Shown here: piece after piece, positions 11,701-23,700 of the stretch | Layout of the letters: the number at the start of each line of letters is the position of its first letter | How positions within the stretch are numbered: the stretch's first letter is position 1 | Assembly (NCBI RefSeq): GCF_000699445.3 | Contig: NC_067202.1 | Coordinates: 13,855,924-13,919,923 of the forward strand | Source: Schistosoma haematobium | Taxonomy: Eukaryota; Platyhelminthes; Trematoda; Strigeidida; Schistosomatidae | Length of the DNA: 64,000 nt | Direction of reading: 5' to 3' | Translations under genes and position numbers: made by a program | The notes under the pieces: generated by a model | Databases searched by the model: none | What the model was told of the DNA's origin: nothing | The model's input: the letters and a program-made list of their open reading frames with translations, nothing else

Positions 11701-14700
11701 GCTAGTATCAGTTCGTGATGAAAACCCTAAATCTAATTCATTACACTGGTTTATAATCATCATTTAGTCTTAGATAGTAGGTGGACATTCTCAAGATCAC
11801 TTTGGCATCGCTCAAATGTCATTCATAAATTATAGTCGAATCAAAAGCTTTTATAAATGGATAGTTCATAGGGAGAAAAACACAATAATATTACAAAATG
11901 TAAGTAGATCTTCGACAGCTTACTCTCGCTGTTACTAAAAAAGCCGCATGTAAATATGTTCTTATGGATAGAAACTATCCACTTTCCTGAATTCGTAAAG
12001 AACCAGAATCGATCTTGAAGAGCTTGTATGGTGTGATTGGTTAAGGTCGGGTACGTAGTATTAGGACTAACAATTTGAAATTAGGGTCTGCATTATGAAC
12101 TGACATCGACTATAATGCAAAATTTACTTATTCTGGCTAACAAGATTATTTTCTACGGGATGATGTTGCTGACCCCATGCCCAATCCTCCTTCTTTACCT
12201 GTGCTTTGGACCGTCAGTAACCCTATAAGATCTACAAGCGGAGATATAGTGCAAAAGTGCTTTGTAGCACTTCATTGGGAGTAACAGGTGTAAGTAAAAG
12301 TAGTACATTATATTGTAAAGTTTACTGTAGTTTGATTTCACTTTTATCTAATATCATTAAATTTTTGTTCTGATCTAATCTACTACCCAATCGAATGGTT
12401 AGACAGCTGGGTCATTGTGTGTATCATATCATCTGCTGTGTAGTTTTAGAAACGTGAACAATTCAGTTCTTTCACCATTATATCATATGAGTTCGTAAAG
12501 CAAGTGATGACCAGATTCAAGGGTCTGGTAAAACATTGAAAATACAATTCCCACTACTTGAGGTATACTAGTTTTGTAGAGCTGAAATATACGTTTTTGG
12601 ATTCTGAGATATTTTCTCAGTACCGTGTGCTGAAAATTGAAATATGGTACTATCTTAATGTTTCCAGTTTGTTTTTTTTCAACATAAATCACAGTGAAAA
12701 AAGATTTGAAGCTCAAGAAGACGATTTTGGTGGAGTTTTATTCTCTAAACTGGATGGTTTGATCGTGGAGCTTCCATTCTCCCTCTAAACAAGATCATCA
12801 GCACAAACTTCAGGTAGAAGTGAAGTATTCAAATTTCTTCACATATGACTCTCAGTTTGTCCTGTCGACCCTGATTTTGATTAGTTATTGTTAACCTTAG
12901 TATTCTAAGAACATCGAAGAATTTTTAAAGAGCAAGGCATTCAGGTCAATCAGCAATCAAAAACACATTGAAATCGATCCAATCTAAGGATCAATCAGAA
13001 AAACCATGTACAAATATAGGACCAAAAATCACGCAGAAGATAACATGGCAGATAAGTTACAGGCTAAAGGTCAACAATTATAAAGACCTATACTGATCCT
13101 AAGTCTAATACTATATCCTACACCCTTATTCTAAATCTATATCTTGATTCTAACCCTAATCTCAAACTCTTAATCCTAAACTCTACATCCTAACCCTAAT
13201 TTGCAACCATTATTCTCAATCCTAATTAAAAACTCTAATGGCTAAGAACCTGTAGTAAACCTGAGAGAGTCCATTAATTATGTTAAAACAATGACACATT
13301 CATGAGTCAATTGAAACTACATAACCATCGAAAACCTGGAATCACTGGACGGTCGTTTCGTTCTATTGTGGGACTCCTCATTAGTGCGCATCCACGATCC
13401 TATCTCGTGGATTTCGAACCCAGCACCTATCGGTCTCCCGCGCGAACACTTAACCTCTAGACTACTGAGCCGGCATCCAATGGTGTTAATGTCTAACTTC
13501 AACTAATCCATAAAATTGAGTGACATATCCACCATTGGCATCAGTGAGTTACTATCTCACAACAGACCCAGTTGAACTCAACTGGTCACTGCTTCTCACT
13601 AGAACTACAGAAAATACCTCTTAAAGACCGTCACTAATGAGCATGTGATGATTAGAATCAGAGAGGGGTTTTGTATATCTTATAGTAATTTCAGTAGTTG
13701 AATTCATGAATCAATTAAAGCTAGACCACCACAAAAATCCAGAACCATCAAACGGTCATTTCATCCTAGTACAAAACTCCTCATCAGTGCACATCAACGA
13801 TCCCGCCTTGAGAGATTCGAACCCAGGACCTATCAGTCTCGCGTATAAACGCACCGCTGAGAAGTTCCATCCTAGGACGAAACGGTCGTCCAATGCTTCC
13901 AGGTCTTGTTTAACAGTCAATCTAAATGATAAAAAGTATTTCATTATTTGTACAATTTATTTACATTTCAGTTGAATGTTGTATTTTTAATCATCATCCT
14001 ATATGCATTGAATGATAAATTACGTAAACGTGACATCACTACTAATATTGATGCTAACACCTATAATAATAATGATAATACCAATGATAATAATGACGAA
14101 AACTATGATACTGAATTACAAAAACCAAATCGTACATTATCTATTATTGATACTTATGTAAATGATCCGAAATTAGGTAATTATTCTACAATACAACCAT
14201 TAACTAATATAAAAGATCATCGAATCGGTTTTATGTCTTTATCGAATAAACGTAATCATAACTACTGTAATCCTTCTACAAAACGTAAATCATTATCATT
14301 TCATAGAAAATCTAATTCAAATTTGAATAATAATAATAATATACTTAATGAAATATCTGAAGATATAAATCAAGATACTACTAATAATGAACAAAATAAT
14401 AGTAGTATAAACAATATGAAGAATATCACTGAAATGAATTGTTCACATATTATACAACCTAAAAGACGATTTCAATCATTACCTAATACACAATTATCAT
14501 CATCATTATTATTATCATCATCATCAACAGATTTACCAAATGATGAACAACAGAGATTTTTTCATAAAGCAAGTCGTAATGTATCATATAGATCATCACA
14601 AATTAGTGATATATCACGATTTGAATTACCAGGTACTACACGTGTACGTTTAGCTAAATTAATTGGTCGTATAAGTGGACGAGAATTTGTGTAAGTTCTC

Positions 14701-17700
14701 TATTGTGTTTGTTTATTTTTTGTTTGTTTGTTTGTTAATGAAGATATGATATTCTTCATCAACTTACTTACTTACTTACGCCTGTTACTCCCAATCAAGT
14801 ATAGGCCACCAACCAGCATGCTCTAACCCACTCTGTCCTTGGCCTTCCTTCCTAGTTCTATGCAATTGTTGTTCATTCTTCTCATGTCTATCTCCATTTC
14901 TCGACGTCATGTGTTCTTCTGTCTTCTTCATTTCCTCCTATGGCCTTGAGGATTCCATGTGGGGGCTTGCCTTGTGATTCAGTAGGGTGCTTTCCTCAAT
15001 GTTTGTCCTATCCACTTCCAGTGCTCCTTCCTGATTTTTTCTTCCCCTGAGATTTGGTTTGTTCTCTCCCAAAGTAGGTTGTTACTGATAGTTTCCGGCC
15101 AATAGATCCGAATTATTTTGAGGTTCTTCATCAACAGGGTATACTAAATAAATTACTTGTTTTTTAATGTCCAATCACTAAAATAAACGTGAAATACTTG
15201 TATAGCACTGTAAGATAAAAAGGAAGATGTCTGTATGAAACGAATCAAATGAAAGTATGTTGTAGATTGGTCAACGAGCGAAAACTGAAATGTTCGATCA
15301 CATTAAATATAGTAGACCATCTTATATTTTAAAACTCTGTTGGCTGATTCCTCTCATTCTGGCTAAATAGATGGTTCTTGATCATTGATCGGATATTTGA
15401 GTTAAATCTATAATATGATAAAGTATACTGGTCTACTGTATCGATTGTTCTGGTGTTCGATCTAATGTTTAGTCTTACTACTCTGGTTTTCTATTATCGA
15501 CGACTCTATAATTTATGGAAGAAACAATCAAATTTACGATAACAGGTCTTGAATTTTGGCGCAAAATTCACTCATCTATTTGATTAAATAGAGTTTAGAC
15601 ATTATATCTGATGTCAGTTCGTGATGAAAACCTTATATCTGATTCCTAACCCTAACCATCAACTGTAAATATTAATCTTGATTCCTCACGCTGGTTTATA
15701 ATCCTCATTTAACCGTATTATGTAGGTGGACATTCTCAAGATCTCTTTAGCGTCACTCAAAGGCCGTCCATAAATTATAGTCTCACCCTATTATCTAGTA
15801 TCGAGTGTAGGATCGTGAACATGATTGTATTTTTCTCCTTCACATAAATTTAAAAAGTCTCTCGCATACAGCAGATAACTCGTACTTCAATTGTTAGTAG
15901 AAATAGTTGTGTATGAATCTTGACTCTATATTCAATCTCTTAATCTGAACTCCTAGGATTAATGAACACTACATCATTCTACTTACAACATATTTCATTT
16001 TTAGAAGGGGTTTTGTGGAGATCATGAGTCGATTGAAGTTAGACTGATAGGTCCTGGGTCCGAATCCCGCGAGGCGGGGTCGTGGATGCGCACTGATGAG
16101 GAGTCCCAAAATAGGACGAAACACTCGTCCAGTACTTTCAGGTTTTCCATGATGGTCCAGCCTTAATTGATTCATGATCTCAACTATTGAAATATATCAT
16201 TTTGTTTGTGAAGGTGAGTAATGACAAAAAACATTAGTCCTTGAAGTTGTACACCTTCTATCAACCAGTCAATATACAAACTGAAAAAATCTTTCAAAAT
16301 AACACTTAAAGGAGTCATAAAACTTGAATATAAATGAGTGTAGGGAATTTGTAATGTGTACTAAATTTTATAGTTTACATCACCAACTGATTTTAGTCAA
16401 GAAACATCAGACAATTGTTTAGTTATGGTATTATATCATTCAGTAGCAGGGCGTATACATAAGCTCACAATGCATTCTACAATACACTTTCAATCAAATC
16501 TCGTCATTTTTTTTCTTCTCTATTTATGTACGTAAACATGATTGATAACAAAAATAATTTAGAAGTTTAACACCCTTTACTAATCAATTAGTATGCAGTT
16601 ATAGTCAGCATAAAGAATCTCATTGGAAAGTGTTAAGACTTATATGTAAATCAGAAAAAGGGTTTTGTGGATATTATAGTATCAGAAGGGGTTTTGTGGA
16701 GATAGTAGTAATTTCAACAGTTGAGATCATGAGTCATTTGAAGCTAGACCACCATGGAAAATCTGGAAGCACTGGACTGGCATTTCGTCCTATTGTGGGA
16801 CTCCTCAGCAGTGAGCATCCACGACCCCGCCTCGCGGGATTCGAACCCAGGACCTACGAGTCTCGCGCCAGGCGCTTAACTAATAGTTGAATTCGTGAGT
16901 CAATTGAAGCTAAGCCATCATAGAAGATCTGGAAGTACTGGATGGTCGATTTTTCCTAGTATGGGACTCTTTGCCCTAACTTGGAATCCTGAAGGGAAGC
17001 GGAAAAGAGGATGGCCAAAGAACACATTACATCGGGAAATAGAAGCAGATGTGAAAAGGATGAGTTACATCTGGAAAGAGCTAGAATGGATTGCCCAGGA
17101 CAGAGTTGGATGAAGAATGCTGGTTAGCGGCCTATACTCCTTCACGAGGATTAACAGGCGTAAGTAAGTAATGGGACTCTTTGGCAGTGTGCATCCATGA
17201 TTCCGCCTAGTGGGATTCGAACCCAGGACCTATCGGCTTTGCCCGCGGATGCACTGCTGAGGAGTCCTATACTAGGACGTAATGGCCGTCCAGTGCTTTC
17301 AGGTTTTCCATGGTGCTCTAGCTTCATGAATTCAACCATTAAATTATATGTTAATCTTAATTTTACGCAGAATGAGTCTTTTGATGCTTTTTCTACTGAA
17401 ATTTTTTTGATCAACCTTAAGTTATACTAGTCTTGCTTCAAAATATCATTCATTCAAGGGCAGATTAGAATGTCGCTGTCCCTTTTTTGTCAAGTTACAA
17501 ATAATTTAGTTAACTACTGATTATCGGTATAGTGTTATGAAGATTGTTGAATGTCACTGAAATCAAGCATGGTCAAGATTACACTTGAGTAACGTAAGTA
17601 AACAATCAAAACAAATCACGTAAGCGTGTGATAAAATACGTTTACTACGCATTCTATGCATGAAAACTAGTAACAGTATAGTGGCCGCTGCCCACAAGAT

Positions 17701-20700
17701 AGTTTGTAAGTAGTATAAAGCGGAACTAGTAAGTAATTAGCAAGAGGGACTTATACTAGTTGTGAGAAGTTACGGAGTATTTACATAATACATATACATA
17801 TCCTTTAATCGTCTATTTGAATCTCTTGGTGTTTTCTGCCATCTGAACTGTCTTCTCCTCTCATCTTCAAATGTTCTACAAACGCCATGCTTTCGATGTC
17901 CTGAAACTCTTCACTCCGTCCGACAATTGTTGCAACATTGATGCTGGAATCGACTAATTGTAGGAGTGAATGACGATTAACCCCAAGAATATGCAGTCTC
18001 TTTATGTAGTAAGTCCGACGGAAAACTTTCTTCGATAACAGTAAAACATGAGAAGACCAAGAGAGATCAGAAGAAAAGGTAACACCAATATAATCGACCT
18101 TCAACACTGTGTTTATCAAAGAGTCTCCAATGGCACAAGCATTATGGAATTTCAAAATGATGTTTGGATGCCGTTCATGTCTCATGCTCAAGTTAACAGC
18201 TTGAAATTTAGACGGATTAAGTATGAGACCATTAGCAACAGACCAACAATCAATGCGAGACAAAAAATCATTCATTTCTATGGGATGTAAAGAGGAAGAG
18301 ATAGGCAAACATACGATCAGATCATCCGCATATTTCACAAAAGTGTTTTCTGTGAAAGATGGTAGATCATGCAGAAAAAAAGAGAAAAGACGAGGTGAAA
18401 GAACAGCTCCTTGTGGTACACCTTCGTGAGACAGTAGAGACTCTGAACACTTTCCTCCAAACACAGTGTACTATTCTCTTCCAGACAGGTAGGAACATAG
18501 CCAGTTGTTTATCCAGCTGTGAGTGTTGACGCTGACTAACTTGCTAAGTAAACGTTTTCTTGGTATAGGATCAAAAGTAGAAATATAGTTCAAAAAAGCG
18601 CATCGAACACATTTCTTACTCTTTTCCAAGTTGAACACTATATTAATGCAATTTTAAGTTTCATAATTACTAAACATTGATAGATTTGGGTAGCTTTTAA
18701 CTAACTTATTTACAAGGTAGATTGTGGTTGGAGGTAGTCGACAGGAAACCATGGACCCGGGTTTCGTGCTATTTGGCACTTGTCAGCAAGATGTACCTGT
18801 AATCTTGAGGGGATTGGTGCTCCCTGACGGATTCTATCACATGTCACCCAGCTTCAAAGTTAAAGACGTTACCACTGAGCTATCCGGGCAGCGACCGACC
18901 TCCTGTAGAACTGAGATGTAATCACAATTCTATCTGCACTAATAAGGACTTGACACACATGACATTGATCACCACCCAGTGATCAATCAATTTACAAGGT
19001 ATTTATTACTTCAGCTCGAAAATCTAGAAAGTTATTACTTTAAAATTAAAATATTTTCCTTTCCATAGTCTAATTCCGTTGTAATTATAATCTTATTAAT
19101 TTGTTTTATAGTAAAACAGTTAAAGCCAGTTTAACTTTAATGCCATTGCTTGGTATACCGGAGATTATTTTCATTACACCTTATCATCCATATTTAAAAC
19201 CAGGATTTGATATTATCAATGCATTTCTTACTTCAACTCAAGTAAGTAGAATTATTGTTGTTTACTTGAATCTTTTCATTGAAGTTTAAGACTGCAAAAT
19301 GATCAATCGCTTATGGGTATATGTGCATACTATGCATATTGTCTCAATATTGCTTTATGTCACAAACATTATAAGCAAAGATGAATGGTGGCTAGCAGTG
19401 GAATACAGTATGATGCGCGTTTCGTTCTGGATTTCACTGCTAATCATTATTCATCTTTGCTTATAATACTAGATAGTTGTTTTGTTCTAGTATTAAATTT
19501 CTCAGCAGGGAGTCGCCACAAATTCACTGAAAGAGATTAAACTTAGATATTTGCTGTCTAATTGAGAGCGCTTAAAATTCAGATCCCCTTCATTGAGAAT
19601 CGTAGATAACCACTGACCTGGAGTCTGATACTAGGATAAAATAGCTGTGTAGTACTTCCTGTTTCTAAATTAAGATCAATCCGTGACTTAAACTCTGATA
19701 TTCAGCATTGATTACAATAACAGACGAATTGAAATATTTTTTTATATATTATTATAATACGATAATAAGACTGGCGATCGGGATTTGCCAACAGTAGGTG
19801 GATACGCGATTGATACTATATACAAAGACTGGATCACGTTACATAAGTTACAAAATTCACAACCAAACATACTGAACCAGAGCATAGGGACTAGATAATA
19901 CTTTATTCAATATACTTGCAAGCAATCCATACACACAGTGAGTCCAGTATAGAATACGAAGAAAGGAAATCATGTACTTAATAATCAGTAAACTGGGTGC
20001 CTGTCTATCCACACCCAGTGGTTGATCATATATTATTTTCCCCATGTATACATCAATTCTGATAAGAATCTGATAAATTTAAGGATGTGTTTAACCACTT
20101 ATTGTTATCAGTCAGATAACTATGAAAAAGCCAGGAAATACTACAAGCTTGATTTGACCTATTCTAAGTCTATTCATCATTGATGAAACCAATAGGTTCT
20201 ACGTCCTATTTGAAGATGTATGAATTAACAGTGAAAAGATCTTCTGTAGATTCGATATAATGGAAACTACAAGTTCGTGGTTGATCTTACACTGGACAAG
20301 TACTAAATAAAAAGACCAACAGGACTAAACACTGTTTCATTAGACTGATCATTAGGTAAATTTACGAAATAGATTACTGTACTTGATCACATGATGAACT
20401 CAACACATTTGTCCATAAACGATCAAGAATCACATCTAGATCAGAACTAGTGTTTATTGACATATAGTAAAAAGCAGTGAACAAAAATCTAGCTCATTTT
20501 ACATAGAGGATCATCTCATATATTTCGTATGGCACGTTATGTTTATCTTCATTTGGTGACCATTCAAAGTATACTACCAACTGACAAATCAAGAAGTATG
20601 AAAAAATCCCTTTAGGAATTTACACTACCTATTGTAAATTCTCAGTTCAACAGCTTGAAACTTCCGCGTGAAGTTTGTGTTGATCATATCGTTCAGAAGA

Positions 20701-23700
20701 ACAATGAAAGCTCCAAGACCAAACCATTCAGCTCAAAGAACAAAACTCTATTAGAAAAAAAGCTTGAAACTTTGTTTTAATTACTGTAGAAAATGCCAGT
20801 TTGACTTGAAGGTTATCATATTCACAAATATCACTTTCCATGTTTAAAATAATTAAATAATAATGCGATAATTCTAATCATTACAAATTGATTTAAAATT
20901 CCTACCCATTGCACACATAAGTGGCTATCTGAACTTAGTCACTCTGTACTAACACATGGAGAGTTTTGGATGGAATTAATTGGGTTTGATACCTGTAATG
21001 AACATTAATATCAGGATAGGATAGGTACATTCAGCTGGTAAGTCTCGAATAGAGCAAAACGCATGTTCTGGATCTTACCTATTCTATACAGCTTGATAAG
21101 AAGTTATTCTCTTGTCTGTACGTTCGTTTGGGAAACATATAGCTAATTTCCTAGAAATAAATGATACTTTGATGTCTTAGAAAACTTTATTGAGGTATTA
21201 TTCTACCTTATCTACTTAAAAATACTCTCAGTATACAGCCAGTAGATGTTATAATTGACTATATCTATTTCAAAAAGATTATTTGTTGCCGTTAACAAAG
21301 TTCCAAACTAGGATGGTTTTAGACTTCAGGAGAGTTCTGTTACCCTACCAAACATAGTAGCAGGACAGGTAATTATCTAATCAGAAATGTGACACTTTCT
21401 AGATGTTTCTGAGGAACTTCTATTCAATGCTGATAAGATAGAATGTTTTCTGGCGTTTTCAAGGCCCCTTTGAGCTTTTCTCAAGCAATCCTCTGGGTCT
21501 CCCCAACAGAAATCAATCGTCGGACAATAATAGAAATCATATAAACAGTTTTTTCTAATCTAACCTTAAAGGAAGATTATCCACAACCAGAGACACTCTT
21601 AAATTGTGTATTGCCGAAAATTACTGGCTATGTTCTGCTACGTTTCCTGGTTGTCCGATTCCCATACAGATTCATACTTCCTACACTCTTTCCCAATTTG
21701 TTACATGAATGAGAAACTAAGAATGATTCAAAAGTTGTAGATTACAAGCTCAGTAATGTACACAAATCATTAGTAAATATGTATTCACCCTTCTAGCCTA
21801 GACCAGGACATAAGAGTAAGTACTTGCCCAAATATATAGATGGGTTCATTCGATAACACTCATTGTTTATCATCTCTTATCTAACTCTTAATCTTGAGAG
21901 AGCATGTGAGCACGTACACGTGATATCTTTAGATGCTTTCAGTTTATCATCATTACATTAATAAACACTTTCTACTGATAAGTACTGGTACAGTGGGTCA
22001 ATCAAAAGTCACCAAACGATGCCGTGTTGTGCCAATCAAAAATGTGTATGTGATTGGCCAAGAGATGGCTTTATTTTCTAAGTATATATATGTATGAGTG
22101 CTAATGCAGGTGAGTCAGTTAGCTCAATAAACTTACTCCCTCATCCTTAGTCTTCTCATTCACTAACTAATTAAGGTTTTATGTATAGGAAATTAGTGTG
22201 TTAGCATCAGTCTCGGACATTGTGTATCATAAAAAATATCAGTTAGATTACAATGTCAGCTCACCTACTTTTAGCAACCCAACACTCGTCATCATAATAT
22301 TATTGGATTGTAATATGACCAGTAGAAGTGTCTATTATTCATCAATTTATTACTACATAAATAGAGCAATTAATGTTTCCATTCTGTTCATTTTTGTCTT
22401 TTTAGGGAATATGGGTTACTTTACTCTATTGTTTCCTAACAAAAGAGGTACGTTTAAAAGCTACTGATTATTATGATAATCTTATGATGAATCTTACCCC
22501 CCCCCATATGTTTTTTTTTAGCGAGACTACAATTTATGAATGGACCAATCCGATTTAAGATAACAGGCCTTGGATTTTGGCGCGAAATTCATTCATCCAT
22601 TTGGTTGAATAGCGTTTTTGGCATTTTAACTGATGTCATTTAGTGATGAAAATACTTTAGCTTCAAAGAATACTGATATTACGTTACATATTCGAACTCA
22701 CTATTCGTTATCACAATTTGATTAAGTGATGAACTAATTCTCTAGATAACATTTGTAATGTCCCTAATTAACCATGTACAGATTGCCTCATTATTGCTAT
22801 TAAATCGAAAGCATTTGAAACAGAGATAGATGATGGCTAGTGGTGGAATTCAGGACTTACGTTTCATCCTATTTGAAATTCATTGGCTGAATGTACCTAC
22901 ATCCAAAGTTGATGTTCACTCTAATGTTTGAACCTAGTACTCTTCTCTTCAACATCTCTTATGGATAACCTTTATAATAAACCTTTACGTCTATTGAACT
23001 ATTAGTATAGAAGATTTTGTGGAAACTTGGATTCTACAAAATACATCATGAATTAACCTCATCTAGACAACCATTAAAAAAAATAGAAAGTTCTGGATAT
23101 CTGTTACGTCATAGTATGAAATCCCTTGCCAGTGTACTTCCACGACCCTATAGAGGTATTGATCCCAGAAGTTTTAAATCTCATGTTAAGCCCTTAACCT
23201 TAAAACAACTGAGATCATGTTGGTAGACCAACTTCACCAGGAAATTTTGTTTTGATGATTTGTTAAAACAAGAGACTGATCAATTGCAGTCCTAAATAAC
23301 AATGAGAAGATACAAGTAAACAATACCAAATGAATATAACTTCACCCCATTGCATAAGCAAGTGGCTATCAGGACTCAGTGGCTAAGTGGATACCGCGAT
23401 GGCGTTTCTAACGAAGGACACTGGGTTTCAGTCCCAGAGTGAACATCAACTCTGAGATGTATGTACATAAAACTGACGAGTCCTGAATGGAACGAAACGT
23501 GCGTCCTAGATTCCACTGCTAACCACTACCTATCTTTGCTTGTAAGTCTATGTTTATTTCTATATTCCAATTGACAAGTCCTTGATAGAACGAAATGCGC
23601 ATCCTGGATTCCACTGCTAGCCATTATCTGTCATTGCTTATTTGTTAAAAAATTTTATTTATCTTGTGACTACTATGTTTAAATTACTAGGTGAGAAGAC

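Larger units (their letters stand above)
16680..17345. mobile_element. nested family B SINE cluster interrupted by an RTE end
   Basis: Inverted copies at 16685-16880 and 16885-16972 are followed by the RTE fragment (16975-17170). An inverted piece at 17172-17255 and a + piece at 17255-17340 come next. The second inverted copy resumes after the RTE tail at the same place in the SINE (ATGGGACTCTTTG), so the RTE end inserted into it. Confidence 0.7.
19480..22200. other. GPCR intron between TM6 and TM7 exons
   Basis: Apart from the decayed Smα copy and the single-arm repeat listed here, there is unassigned AT-rich DNA. At 21940-22175 a GC-richer block with ATGTATGAGTGCTAATGC and CTCAATAAACTTACTCC looks like an LTR-type promoter and poly(A) region, but I cannot define ends. 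Confidence 0.4.

Noticed and set aside
12483..12788. Two overlapping 76-77-codon frames on opposite strands
   Set aside because: The segment overlaps a dispersed repeat also seen at 20.7 and 59.5 kb, with no domain and stops in related copies.
13948..13971. ATG eight codons before TM5 as a start for a separate protein
   Set aside because: These codons include the polypyrimidine tract and splice acceptor. The phase match to the upstream ECL2 exon shows that this is an internal exon.
13706..13975. 89-codon + frame running into the GPCR TM5 exon acceptor
   Set aside because: It translates inverted family B SINE sequence; the overlap with the exon start is accidental and out of the GPCR frame.
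16091..16110. Shifted-register hammerhead CTGATGA in the A-type family B copies
   Set aside because: In that register the first stem II base pair is lost (GGAG against GGAC), so the sequence is better read as a mutated CTGAGGA core.
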